Assembly: GCF_014773545.1 (NCBI RefSeq)
Contig: NZ_SDDV01000006.1
Span: forward strand, 1-64,000
Reading direction: 5' to 3'
DNA from: Hydrogenophaga sp.
Lineage (GTDB): Bacteria; Pseudomonadota; Gammaproteobacteria; Burkholderiales; Burkholderiaceae_C
Length of the DNA stretch: 64,000 nt
Numbering within the stretch: the first letter of the stretch is position 1; every line of letters starts with the position of its first letter. The notes under the pieces were generated by a model. That model saw nothing but the letters and a program-made list of their open reading frames with translations. It ran no database searches and had not been told where the DNA came from. Below, piece by piece: positions 50,286 to 58,956 of this stretch. The translations under genes and the position numbers were made by a program.

Positions 50286-51167
50286 GTGGACTTTTTTTTT
50301 CGTCTCCTCTTCATTGTCTTGAGCAAGCTGCCGTTGCCGCTGCTGCATGCGGGTGGCATGGTGCTCGGCTGGGCCAGTTTTCTGCTCTCGCGCCGCTACC
50401 GCCAGCGCCTCTTGAGCCATGCCCGGCAGGCCGGGCAGTCGCGTTGGCTGGCGCTGGCTGCGGTGGGCGAGGCCGGCAAGATGGCGGCCGAGTTGCCGCG
50501 CCTGTGGCTGGGGCGGCCGGTGCAAGTGGGTTGGGAAGGCGCGGCCCACATCGAAGCCGCGCTGGCGCACGGCCGCGGCGTGTTGTTTCTGACGCCGCAT
50601 CTGGGTTGTTTCGAGGTCGCCGGGCAGGCGCTGGCGGCGCGCTTTGGAGATCGCTTGCCGCTGACCGGCTTGTACCGCCCGGCGCAGCAGCCCTGGCTGC
50701 GCGAGATCATGCGCAGCGCGCGCAACCGTCCGGGTCTGCACACCGTGCCGACCACGCTGGCCGGTGTGCGGCAGTTGATCCGCGCACTCAAGGCCGCGCA
50801 AGCGGTGATCTTGCTGCCTGACCAGGTGCCGCCGCAGGGGCAGGGCGTCTGGGCCGCATTCCACGGCCGTCCGGCCTATACCGTGACCTTGCCGGCCCGG
50901 CTGGCGCACAGCAGCGGTGCGCAACTGCTGCTGATCTGGGGCGAGCGCTTGCGCTGGGGGCGCGGCTATCTGGTGCACGTGCGGCCATTTCTTGCGGGCG
51001 GCGGCGCGGCGCTGGCGCTGGATGCGCAAGCAGCGGCGCGGCAAATCAACCAGGCCATGGAAGCGCTGGTGCGAGAATGCCCGCAGCAATACCTGTGGTC
51101 TTACCACCGCTTCAAGCAACCCGCGCCGCCGGCGCCGGCACACGCAGCGGTGCCGGGGCATGACTGA
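50286..51167 (+). CDS. Lipid A biosynthesis late acyltransferase (LpxL/HtrB-like), copy 1
   Basis: This 293-residue inner-membrane acyltransferase has an N-terminal hydrophobic segment (FFFRLLFIVLSKLPLPLLHAGG). The HX4(D/E) catalytic motif is HLGCFE in FLTPHLGCFEV at about residue 102. LPDQVPPQGQGVWAAFHG is the second conserved block. Family members add secondary acyl chains to lipid A. It starts at GTG 50286; the ribosome-binding site is weak. A second paralogue follows 21 nt downstream. The acyl chain and site are not predictable. Confidence 0.88.
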   Translation: MDFFFRLLFIVLSKLPLPLLHAGGMVLGWASFLLSRRYRQRLLSHARQAGQSRWLALAAVGEAGKMAAELPRLWLGRPVQVGWEGAAHIEAALAHGRGVLFLTPHLGCFEVAGQALAARFGDRLPLTGLYRPAQQPWLREIMRSARNRPGLHTVPTTLAGVRQLIRALKAAQAVILLPDQVPPQGQGVWAAFHGRPAYTVTLPARLAHSSGAQLLLIWGERLRWGRGYLVHVRPFLAGGGAALALDAQAAARQINQAMEALVRECPQQYLWSYHRFKQPAPPAPAHAAVPGHD

Positions 51168-51188
51168 GCGCCTGCCCGCTGGTTGCGC

Positions 51189-52118
51189 ATGTCGTTAAAA
51201 AGCTTGTATCAACACGCTGTGCTGCCTTGGCTGCGGCGCTGTGGCAACCGGTTCGGGCTGGGTTTCATGCGCCTGATGGCGCGGCTGCCCTTGACTTGGG
51301 TGCGCGGCATCGGTTGGCTGCTCGGGCGGGTGCTGCACGTTCTGGTGCGGCGGCGCCGGCGCATCGCGCGCGCCAACTGGGCCTTGTGTTTTCCGCACCA
51401 GAGCGCGCAGCAGGTGCGGCTGGCTGTGCGGCGGCACTTCGTGTTGTATGCCCAGGCCTGGCTCGATCGCGGCTGGCTCTGGGGTGCCGACGAAGCCACT
51501 GTGCGCTCGCGCCTGCACCTGGTGGGGGCGCTGCACGAGTTGCAAGGCAGCGCGCCGACGCTGATTTTTGCCCCGCACTTCCTGGGTATGGACGCTGGCG
51601 GCAGCGCGCTGGCGCTGGGGGTGCAGCGGCCGTTTGCCAGCGTCTACACCCGCCAGCGCAACGCGGCGGTCGATCGCTGGCTTCGGGCGGGTCGCCTGCG
51701 CTTTGGCCAAGGGCAATTGATTGAGCGCCGCCAAGGCCTGCGTGGCGCGGTGCAGGCCTTGCGCGCGGGTGCTGCGCTCTACATCCTGCCCGATATGGAC
51801 ATGGGGCGACAGGGGTCGGTGTTCGTGCCCTTTTTTGGCATTCCGGCGGCCACCGTGCCGACCTTGGCGCGGCTGGCACGGCTGACTTCGGCCAAGGTGG
51901 TGCCCGTCATCAGCCGCCTGACGCCGCAGGGCTACGAGGTGCAGGTGCTGCCGGCCTGGAGTGACTACCCCGGCGTTGACGTGCAGGCCGACACCGCTTT
52001 GATGAATCAGCGGCTCGAACACATGATTCTGACCATGCCCGAGCAGTACTACTGGGTACACCGGCGCTTTAAGACGCGGCCGCCGGGTGAGCCGCCGCTG
52101 TACCCCACCGGCCTATGA
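51189..52118 (+). CDS. Lipid A biosynthesis late acyltransferase (LpxL/HtrB-like), copy 2
   Basis: This 309-residue paralogue of the preceding protein has HX4D as HFLGMD in FAPHFLGMDAGG, and YILPDMDMGRQGSVFVPFFG as the second block. RRRRRIARANWALCFP is the usual basic patch after the membrane anchor. Two tandem acyltransferases suggest two different secondary acylations. I use ATG 51189; a TTG two codons upstream is possible. It is convergent with engB. Confidence 0.88.
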   Translation: MSLKSLYQHAVLPWLRRCGNRFGLGFMRLMARLPLTWVRGIGWLLGRVLHVLVRRRRRIARANWALCFPHQSAQQVRLAVRRHFVLYAQAWLDRGWLWGADEATVRSRLHLVGALHELQGSAPTLIFAPHFLGMDAGGSALALGVQRPFASVYTRQRNAAVDRWLRAGRLRFGQGQLIERRQGLRGAVQALRAGAALYILPDMDMGRQGSVFVPFFGIPAATVPTLARLARLTSAKVVPVISRLTPQGYEVQVLPAWSDYPGVDVQADTALMNQRLEHMILTMPEQYYWVHRRFKTRPPGEPPLYPTGL

Positions 52119-52135
52119 AGGGCAGTTCTGGCAAT

Positions 52136-52864
52136 TCAAAAAATACCTTCAGCGGCAGCGGCCTCGGGCGCGGGCTCTTGGCCCTGCGTCCAGTGCCGCA
52201 GCAGCAGGGCGACTTCGTCCAGGCCTTGTTTTTTCAGCGCCGAAAACAGCAGCGCCTGGCCGCCGCCGCACTGCAGGCGCGCAATCGACAGCGCCTTGGC
52301 CGCTTCAGCGCGGTTGAGTTTGTCGGCCTTGGTCAGCAGCAGCAGCAGATGCAGGCCTGCTTGCACCCGAGGCCGAATCACGTCGAGCAAAATTTCGTCC
52401 AACTCGGTCAGGCCCAGGCGCGGGTCACACAGCAGCACCACGCCGGTGAGGTTTTCGCGCGTCAGCAAGTAGTTGCCCATCACGCGCTGCCAGCGCAGCT
52501 TGGCTTCGCGCGGCACCGCTGCGTAGCCGTAGCCCGGCAGGTCGGCAAGCACGGCGTCGGTGACGCCGTGCTTGCCCAGTTCAAACAGGTTGATGCTTTG
52601 CGTGCGACCCGGCGTCTTGGAGGCAAAGGCCAGCCTCTTTTGTTGTGTCAGCGTGTTGATGCAGGTCGACTTGCCGGCGTTGGAGCGACCGACGAAGGCA
52701 ATTTCGGGCAGCGTCAGCGCGGGCAGGTGTTCCAGTTGCGGTGCGCTGGTGAGAAAACGGGCGGTGTGCAACCAGCCGTGCGCGGCCTTGATGTGCTCGC
52801 GCACAGGGCTGCCGTCTGTGCGTTCCAGCGTGGGTGGGGAGGCTGGCGTAGTGGATATGTGCAT
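52136..52864 (-). CDS. yihA: Ribosome biogenesis GTP-binding protein YihA/YsxC (EngB)
   Basis: This 242-residue small GTPase is needed for 50S assembly. GRSNAGKST (G1), DLPGYG (G3) and TKAD (G4) are intact. The N-terminal 45 residues before TARFLTSAPQLEHLP are variable. I use ATG 52864 (MHISTTPASP); earlier in-frame starts would run toward the divergent cytochrome gene. Confidence 0.94.
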   Translation of the reverse strand: MHISTTPASPPTLERTDGSPVREHIKAAHGWLHTARFLTSAPQLEHLPALTLPEIAFVGRSNAGKSTCINTLTQQKRLAFASKTPGRTQSINLFELGKHGVTDAVLADLPGYGYAAVPREAKLRWQRVMGNYLLTRENLTGVVLLCDPRLGLTELDEILLDVIRPRVQAGLHLLLLLTKADKLNRAEAAKALSIARLQCGGGQALLFSALKKQGLDEVALLLRHWTQGQEPAPEAAAAEGIF

Positions 52865-52969
52865 GGAAATTCGCTGAGGTGGTGGGACATTGTAAAATCG
52901 GTTGGGCCAAAATCCCACGAACCAGCAGCCCATCAACCCGAACCCGTCGCCATCGGCACCAGATCCGCC

Positions 52970-53587
52970 ATGAAATTGTCTGCCTCACTTCTTTGTGTCG
53001 CTGCCGCTGCAGCCTTGTCGCTCAGCGTTCAGGCCCAGCAAGTCGTTCCCGATCTGACCCGGGGTGCGGCACTGTACAACCAAATGTGCATGGTCTGCCA
53101 CGGAGTGAACGGCAATTCGACCATGCCGGCCAATCCGAGCCTGGCGCAGCAGCACCCAGAATATCTGATCAAGCAGTTGCAAGACTATAAGTCGGGCAAG
53201 CGCGAGAGCGCGATCATGAGAGGTTTTGCCGCCGCGCTGTCCGACGCCGATAAGCGCGACATTTCTTTCTGGCTGGCAGCTCAGACCAAGACGCCGGGTT
53301 ACGCGCAAGCGGACATAGAAAGCGTGCAACTGGGCAAGCGCATCTTCCGCGGCGGCATTGCCGATCGCCGCATCGCTTCCTGCGCGGCCTGCCATGGCCC
53401 TGGTGGTGCCGGCATTCCGGCTCAGTTCCCGCGTCTGGCCGGCCAGCATGCCGAGTACACCATCAGCCAGATGAAGGCGTTTCGGGACGGCACGCGCAAG
53501 AACAGTCCCATGATGGCGGGCGTGGCCGCACGCATGAACGACCGCGAAATCCGCGCCGTGTCGGACTACATCGCTGGTTTGCGTTAA
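52970..53587 (+). CDS. Diheme cytochrome c4
   Basis: This 205-residue periplasmic electron carrier has a signal peptide (MKLSASLLCVAAAAALSLSVQAQ) and two CXXCH heme sites, CMVCH near residue 40 and CAACH near 140. Each half is a class I c-type domain with distal Met candidates (AIMRGFAAAL and SPMMAGVAA). Cytochrome c4 usually feeds terminal oxidases. Its heme attachment would use ResB/CcsB encoded 3 kb downstream; in related genomes these genes are often adjacent, but here the gnn-lpxA operon lies between. Confidence 0.93.
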   Translation: MKLSASLLCVAAAAALSLSVQAQQVVPDLTRGAALYNQMCMVCHGVNGNSTMPANPSLAQQHPEYLIKQLQDYKSGKRESAIMRGFAAALSDADKRDISFWLAAQTKTPGYAQADIESVQLGKRIFRGGIADRRIASCAACHGPGGAGIPAQFPRLAGQHAEYTISQMKAFRDGTRKNSPMMAGVAARMNDREIRAVSDYIAGLR

Positions 53588-53620
53588 AGCACGCAGTCCG
53601 GGCGGCGCCCCAGCCCCGGT

Positions 53621-54388
53621 TCAGCGAAAGTGCGCAAAACCGCGCCGCGATGTGCGGATGAAGGCCGCCAGTTGCTGCACCGCCGGGCTGTTTTGGGCTT
53701 GCAACTCGTCCAGAATAGACGCCAGCTCGCGCAGCGAGCGCAGAGCCTGGAACGCTCGTTTCAACGCCGCCATCTCGCTGGCCGCCCAGCCGGCGCGGCG
53801 CAGCCCGACCACATTGAGAGCGCGCGCGCGGCCCGGGTTGCCGTCGGTGATGGCAAAGGGCAGACAGTCTTGGCTGACGCGGGCGCTGGCGGCCACCAGC
53901 GCCAGCGGGCCGACACGGCAGAACTGGTGCAGCGTGACCGCGCCCGAGATGAAGGCGCGCTCGCCGATCTCGACATGGCCGCCCAGCAGCGCGCCGTTGG
54001 CCAGCACCACCCGGTCGGCCAGCGTGCAGTCGTGCGCAACGTGGCTGTAGGCCATGAGAAAACAGCCGCTGCCGACGCGGGTGACGCCGCCGGCGTGGTT
54101 GCTGCGGTGTACCGTCACACCCTCGCGCAAGCGGTTGTCATCGCCGATTTCAACCCAGCTTTCGCAGGGCTGAAATTTGAAGTCCTGTGGTTCGCCACCC
54201 AACACCACGTGCTCGGCCAGGTGGTTGTTGCGCCCGAGCCGGGTGTAGCGCTTGACGACGGCGTGGCTGGCGATCTGGCAGCCGTCGCCGATTTCGGTCT
54301 GGGCTTCGATCACCGCGTAGGGGCCCACGCTGACGCCCTGGCCGATGCGGGCGCTGTCGTCGATCAGGGCGGTGTGGTGGATGCTCAT
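53621..54388 (-). CDS. lpxA: LpxA-family acyl-ACP N/O-acyltransferase
   Basis: This 255-residue left-handed beta-helix protein follows LpxA throughout. The catalytic HxxH region is SHVAHDC, with GGHV and LHQFC for the other conserved histidines. Compared by eye with E. coli LpxA, the chain-length ruler Gly173 is replaced by Ala (LVAASARV), and Glu200 by Val (LNVVGL). It is the last gene of gnnA-gnnB-lpxA, coupled to gnnB by an ATGA overlap. In Acidithiobacillus and Leptospira such an LpxA acylates the 3-amino group of UDP-GlcNAc3N. That is the best guess here; ordinary O-acylation remains possible. Confidence 0.87.
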   Translation of the reverse strand: MSIHHTALIDDSARIGQGVSVGPYAVIEAQTEIGDGCQIASHAVVKRYTRLGRNNHLAEHVVLGGEPQDFKFQPCESWVEIGDDNRLREGVTVHRSNHAGGVTRVGSGCFLMAYSHVAHDCTLADRVVLANGALLGGHVEIGERAFISGAVTLHQFCRVGPLALVAASARVSQDCLPFAITDGNPGRARALNVVGLRRAGWAASEMAALKRAFQALRSLRELASILDELQAQNSPAVQQLAAFIRTSRRGFAHFR

Positions 54389-55485
54389 GCGTGGTGGGCC
54401 GCCAGCACCAGGTCGGCAATGTGGTCGATCTGGTTTGGTTTGAGCAAGGGGGAGATGGGTAGCGAAATGACTTTTTGCACCATGCGCTCGGTCACCGGAA
54501 GCTCCAGAGCAGCGTATTGCTGGCCGTACAGTTCTTGCCGGTGCAGCGCAATCGGGTAATAAATGGCATTGCCGACGCCGGCGCCGGTGAGCGCGGCGGC
54601 GATCGCGTCGCGTCGCTCGCTTTGCACGGTGTATTGGTGAAACACGTGTCGACCGTGGCCGTCTTCGTGCGGGGTGACGATGCCGCTGCCGGCAAAACGC
54701 GCGTTGTAGGCGTGCGCAACGCACCGGCGCAGCCGGTTGAATTCGTCGATGCGCTTGAGCTTGACGCGCAAAACGACGGCTTGCAGTTCGTCGAGCCGGC
54801 TGTTGTAGCCCAGCACCTCGTGGTGGTAGCGCACGCGGCTGCCGTGGCTGGCGAGCACGCGCACCTGCGCGGCCAGGCGGTCGTCGTCGGTCACCACCAT
54901 GCCGCCGTCGCCGAAAGCGCCCAGGTTTTTGCTGGGGTAGAACGAGAAGCAGCCCAAGTCACCGTAGGCGCCTGATTTTTTGCCGCCGTAGTCGGCGCCG
55001 AAAGACTGGGCGGCGTCTTCGATCAGGTGCAGGCCGTGCTGGCGGCACAGCGCCGCCAGCGGCTCCAGCCGTGCCGGCTGGCCGTACAGGTGCACCGGCA
55101 CGATGGCGCGGGTGCGCGGCCCGATGGCGGCGGCAACCTGTGCCGGGTCCAGGTTGTAGCTTAGCGGGTCGATGTCGACGAATACCGGCCGGGCGCCGCA
55201 CAGCGAAATGGTCGAAGCGCTGGCCAAGAAGGTGAACGCCGTGGTGATGACTTCGTCGCCGGCCTGTATGCCGCAGGCGCGCAGCGCCAGCAACAAGGCG
55301 TCGGTGCCCGAGGCGCAGGCAATGGCGTGCCGGCTGCCGCAGTAGGCCGCGACTTCTTGCTCGAAGGCACGCACGTTGGGCCCGCCGATGTACTGGGTGG
55401 CAGCGAGTGCGGCCAGCAGCACCGGGTTCAGTTCGTCCTGGAGCAGTTCGTATTCTGCCTTGAGGTCTACCATGGGGATGTTCAT
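54385..55485 (-). CDS. gnnB: DegT/DnrJ/EryC1 sugar aminotransferase, GnnB-like
   Basis: This 366-residue PLP-dependent sugar aminotransferase begins IPMVDLKAEYELLQDEL. The PLP lysine lies in SFYPSKNLGAFGDGGMV (about residue 185), and EDAAQSFGADY supplies the conserved Asp. Members aminate nucleotide keto-sugars. Position between a GnnA-like oxidoreductase and an lpxA with 4-nt overlaps on both sides supports amination of the 3-keto UDP-GlcNAc intermediate. The substrate is inferred from context; O-antigen amino sugars are the alternative. Confidence 0.85.
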   Translation of the reverse strand: MNIPMVDLKAEYELLQDELNPVLLAALAATQYIGGPNVRAFEQEVAAYCGSRHAIACASGTDALLLALRACGIQAGDEVITTAFTFLASASTISLCGARPVFVDIDPLSYNLDPAQVAAAIGPRTRAIVPVHLYGQPARLEPLAALCRQHGLHLIEDAAQSFGADYGGKKSGAYGDLGCFSFYPSKNLGAFGDGGMVVTDDDRLAAQVRVLASHGSRVRYHHEVLGYNSRLDELQAVVLRVKLKRIDEFNRLRRCVAHAYNARFAGSGIVTPHEDGHGRHVFHQYTVQSERRDAIAAALTGAGVGNAIYYPIALHRQELYGQQYAALELPVTERMVQKVISLPISPLLKPNQIDHIADLVLAAHHA

Positions 55486-56435
55486 GCGCGCAGGTCTTTC
55501 GTGCGTTGCTGGGGTTGCTGCATTTGACGGCCGAGTTCGAGCGCCAGCGCCAGTGCACGCCGTCCGGCCACGCCGTCCACCACCGCCGCTGTCTGCTGGC
55601 GCACCGCCGCCACAAAGGCGCTGATCTCGCTGTGCAGCGCGTCGCCGGGCGGCACCTCGATGGCCTCGCTTGCCAGCGGCTGCTGCGGGTCCGGGTGGCG
55701 GCGCACCGCGCTCAGTTGGCGCGTGCCAAAGTCGATCGAGAGGTATTCGTCTTTCTGGAACAGGCGCATCTTGCGCAGCGTGCTGGTGCTGACACGGCTG
55801 GCGCTCAGGTTGGCCACGCAGCCGTTGTCAAACTCGATGCGGGCGTTTCCGATGTCGATGCCATCGGTCAATACCGGCACGCCGCTGGCGCGCAGCTCGC
55901 GCACCGGGCTGTTGATCACCGACAAAATCAGATCGAGGTCGTGGATCATCAGGTCGAGCACCACGCTGACGTCGGTGCCGCGCGGCTTAAAGGGTGCCAG
56001 TCGGTGCGCCTCGATGAAGATCGGTTTTTGAATGCGCGCGCGCAGCGCCAGCCAGGCCGGGTTGAAGCGCTCCAGGTGGCCGACCTGCAACAGCCGCTGC
56101 TGGCGCTCGGCCAGTTGGATCAGGGCGTCGGCCTGCGCTACGGTCTGGGTGATTGGTTTTTCGACCAGCACGTGCACGCCGGCCGCCAGGCAGTCTTGCA
56201 CCACCTCGAAATGCCGCTCGGTCGGCACCGCCACCGAAACCAGATCGATCTGGCCCAGCAGCATGCGATAGTCGCTCACGCAGGCCACAGCCAGTTCGGC
56301 TGCCACTGCGGCGGCACGCCCAGGGTCGGCATCGGCCACGCCGACCAGCTCGACGCCCTCAATGGCGGCGTATTTCTGGGCATGAAAGCGGCCCAGGTGG
56401 CCCACGCCGATGACGGCGGCGCGCAGATTTTTCAT
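55482..56435 (-). CDS. gnnA: Gfo/Idh/MocA nucleotide-sugar dehydrogenase, GnnA-like
   Basis: This 317-residue oxidoreductase has an N-terminal Rossmann motif (AVIGVGHLGRFHAQKY) and the catalytic EKPITQTVAQAD segment near residue 95. VGHLERFNPAW and LDLMIHDLDLIL follow. GnnA oxidises the 3-OH of UDP-GlcNAc so that GnnB can aminate it. The start ATG 56435 has GGAG 10 nt upstream. It is the first gene of the three-gene operon and overlaps gnnB by 4 nt. Specificity is inferred from operon context. Confidence 0.83.
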   Translation of the reverse strand: MKNLRAAVIGVGHLGRFHAQKYAAIEGVELVGVADADPGRAAAVAAELAVACVSDYRMLLGQIDLVSVAVPTERHFEVVQDCLAAGVHVLVEKPITQTVAQADALIQLAERQQRLLQVGHLERFNPAWLALRARIQKPIFIEAHRLAPFKPRGTDVSVVLDLMIHDLDLILSVINSPVRELRASGVPVLTDGIDIGNARIEFDNGCVANLSASRVSTSTLRKMRLFQKDEYLSIDFGTRQLSAVRRHPDPQQPLASEAIEVPPGDALHSEISAFVAAVRQQTAAVVDGVAGRRALALALELGRQMQQPQQRTKDLRA

Positions 56436-56674
56436 CGAAAACAAACTCCGGTTGGAAACCCACCCCTTCAGGGGGAATAATCTAACGCAGGATGAGCGCA
56501 AGCTCTTCCGTGTTGTTTCGCCCGGCCAGTCCGGGTGCGGATTGAAACATGGCGATGCTTGTGCGGCTGAGCGCCGCAGCAGCTTGTGCAGCGCCCCAAT
56601 TATGGCGGTATTGCATCGGCGGGCCGGGTCTTTGCGCTGCGTTCGCGCACATGTGGGCGGCAGGCGCATAATGC

Positions 56675-56713
56675 GCACGCTGCCTTGTCCGTCAGGCAGC
56701 GTGCTGTTTTTTT
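56675..56713 (+). terminator. Intrinsic terminator/attenuator just upstream of resB
   Basis: GCACGCTGCCT (56675-56685) and AGGCAGCGTGC (56694-56704) form an 11-bp stem with an 8-nt loop, followed by TG and seven T (56707-56713). It lies only 36 nt before the resB ATG. CATAAT (56667-56672) just before it could be a -10 box. It either ends a short upstream transcript or attenuates resB. I see no gene between 56436 and 56674. Confidence 0.8.
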
Positions 56714-56748
56714 CGGTCAGCCCCCATCTTTCCCCCCCCACTTTTTCC

Positions 56749-58911
56749 ATGAGCGCATCGACCCAAGGTCTGCAACTGCGCACCGGTTCGCGCATTTTGG
56801 GCAACTGGGTCGAGTTGCTCTCATCGATGCGGTTTGCCATTTCCTTGCTGGCGGTGATCTGCATCGCCTCGGTGATTGGCACCGTGGTCAAGCAGCACGA
56901 GCCGCTGAACAATTACGTCAATAAGTTCGGGCCGTTCTGGGCCGAGGTGTTCGCCAGCGCCCACCTGTTTTCGGTCTACAGCGCCTGGTGGTTCATCCTG
57001 ATCCTGGCCTTTTTGGTTGCCAGTACCAGTTTGTGCATTGCGCGTCAGACGCCCAAAATTTTTGCCGACTTCAGGGCTTACAAAGAAAACATGCGCGAGC
57101 AAAGCCTGCGCGCCTTTGCGAATCGGGCCGAAGCGGCGTTGAACGAAGCGCCGGAGCAGGCCGCGCAGCGCATGGGTCAAACCCTGCTGCGTTCGGGCTG
57201 GAGGGTCAAGTTGCAGTCGCGCCCCGGCCCGCAAGGCACCGGCTGGATGGTGGCGGCCAAAAAAGGCCGGGCCAACAAGATCGGCTATCTGGCCGCACAC
57301 AGCGCCATTGTGCTGATTTGCGTCGGCGCCCTGCTCGACGGCGACCTGATGGTGCGGGCACAGACCTGGTTCAACGGCAAGCAGGTGTATGCCGGCAGCG
57401 GCCTGATCGCCAACGTGCCGGCCCAGCACCGCATTTCGGCCAGCAACCCGACCTTCCGGGGCAATCTGCTGGTGACCGAAGGCGCTGGCGCCGACACCGC
57501 CATTCTGGTGCGGCCCGACGGCGTGCTGCTGCAAGAGTTGCCGTTTTCTATCGAGCTGAAAAAATTCATCGTCGAGTACCACGCCAGCGGACAACCCAAG
57601 CTGTTCGCCAGCGACATCGTGATTCACGATCACGACAGTGGTGCCAAAAGAAGCGCCCGGGTCGAAGTCAACCACCCGGTCAGCCACCGCGGCATCACCA
57701 TCTACCAGTCCAGCTTCAGCGACGGCGGCTCGCGCGTCAAGTTGCAGGCGCTGCCGCTGTCTGGCGCGCGGGCGCCGTTCGAGGTCGCGGGCGTGATCGG
57801 TGGCAGCGCCGAAATCGGTCTCGGCAGCGAGCGCTTCACCCTCGAATTCACCGACTTGCGCGTCCTCAACGTGGAAAACCTGGCGGCGATCGATGGCGCA
57901 GCGCTGGCCGCTCCGGCACCGACTGACCTGCGCCGCGCGATCGAGAGCCGCCTGGGCGCCGGCAACAAAACCGTGACCGAGCGCCATTTGCGCAACGTCG
58001 GACCGAGCATCACCTACAAGCTGCGCGACGCCGCCGGTCAGGCGCAGGAATTTCACAACTACATGCTGCCGATGGAGGTCGACGGTTTGCGCTTGTTCAT
58101 GTTCGGCGTGCGCGATGCGAGCGCCGAAGAATTTCGCTACCTGCGCATCCCGGCCGACGCGCAAGACAGTCTGGACGACTTTGTGCGCCTGCGCGTCGCG
58201 CTGGCCGATGCGGCGCTGCGTGAGCAGGCCGTGCAGCGTTTCGTCGCTGTGGCCGGGCAAAGCGGCGGCCCGCAGATGGCGGCGGCCTTGCGGGCTTCGG
58301 CGGCGCGCACCCTCGGTCTGTTTGCCGGTGCCGAGCAGGTCAACACGAGCTGGCCGCGCGCCGACGGTCAACCGCAGCCGGTGCGCGGCGGCCTGCCGGC
58401 GCTGTCGGTTTTTTTGGAGGCCAACGTGCCCGCGTCCGAACGCGAACGCGCCGGCGCCGTATTGGTGCAGGTGTTGCACGGCACGCTGTACGAATTGATG
58501 CAACTCAGCCGCGAGCGTGCCGCCTTGCCTGCACTGCCGCGCAGCGAGTTCACCCAGCGCTTCATGGCGGCGGCCGTCATCAGCCTGAGCGACAGCTTTT
58601 TTTACCATGCGCCTGTGGCCTTGCAGCTCAAGGATTTCGAGCACGTGCAGGCCAGCGTATTCCAGCTCGCGCGTGCGCCGGGTCAAAACATCGTTTATCT
58701 GGGTTGCTTGTTGCTGATCATCGGCATTTTTGCCATGCTCTACGTGCGCGAGCGTCGCGTCTGGGTTTGGCTGGCCCCCCGTGGCGAGCAGGGCGCACAG
58801 GCCAGCCTGGCTTTGTCGACGAATCGCAAGACCATGGAGTCTGACCAGGAGTTTGAACTGCTGAAAAGCCAGTTGCTCCACCGATCGGCGGCTGACACCA
58901 TCGGCGGCTGA
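56749..58911 (+). CDS. resB: Cytochrome c biogenesis protein ResB
   Basis: This 720-residue membrane protein of System II (Ccs) cytochrome c maturation has three N-terminal spans (FAISLLAVICIASVIGTVV, WWFILILAFLVASTSLCIA, AAHSAIVLICVGALLDG), a large periplasmic domain and a C-terminal span (IVYLGCLLLIIGIFAMLYV). The HPVSHRGITIYQSSFSDGGS segment is the ResB signature. With CcsB it delivers heme and reduced apocytochrome. The start ATG 56749 (MSASTQGLQL) is chosen by family length. Confidence 0.92.
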   Translation: MSASTQGLQLRTGSRILGNWVELLSSMRFAISLLAVICIASVIGTVVKQHEPLNNYVNKFGPFWAEVFASAHLFSVYSAWWFILILAFLVASTSLCIARQTPKIFADFRAYKENMREQSLRAFANRAEAALNEAPEQAAQRMGQTLLRSGWRVKLQSRPGPQGTGWMVAAKKGRANKIGYLAAHSAIVLICVGALLDGDLMVRAQTWFNGKQVYAGSGLIANVPAQHRISASNPTFRGNLLVTEGAGADTAILVRPDGVLLQELPFSIELKKFIVEYHASGQPKLFASDIVIHDHDSGAKRSARVEVNHPVSHRGITIYQSSFSDGGSRVKLQALPLSGARAPFEVAGVIGGSAEIGLGSERFTLEFTDLRVLNVENLAAIDGAALAAPAPTDLRRAIESRLGAGNKTVTERHLRNVGPSITYKLRDAAGQAQEFHNYMLPMEVDGLRLFMFGVRDASAEEFRYLRIPADAQDSLDDFVRLRVALADAALREQAVQRFVAVAGQSGGPQMAAALRASAARTLGLFAGAEQVNTSWPRADGQPQPVRGGLPALSVFLEANVPASERERAGAVLVQVLHGTLYELMQLSRERAALPALPRSEFTQRFMAAAVISLSDSFFYHAPVALQLKDFEHVQASVFQLARAPGQNIVYLGCLLLIIGIFAMLYVRERRVWVWLAPRGEQGAQASLALSTNRKTMESDQEFELLKSQLLHRSAADTIGG

Positions 58912-58956
58912 GCGCCAGTCCCAACGCAAGCCTTTGCTTTACTCACAGGTGCTTTC

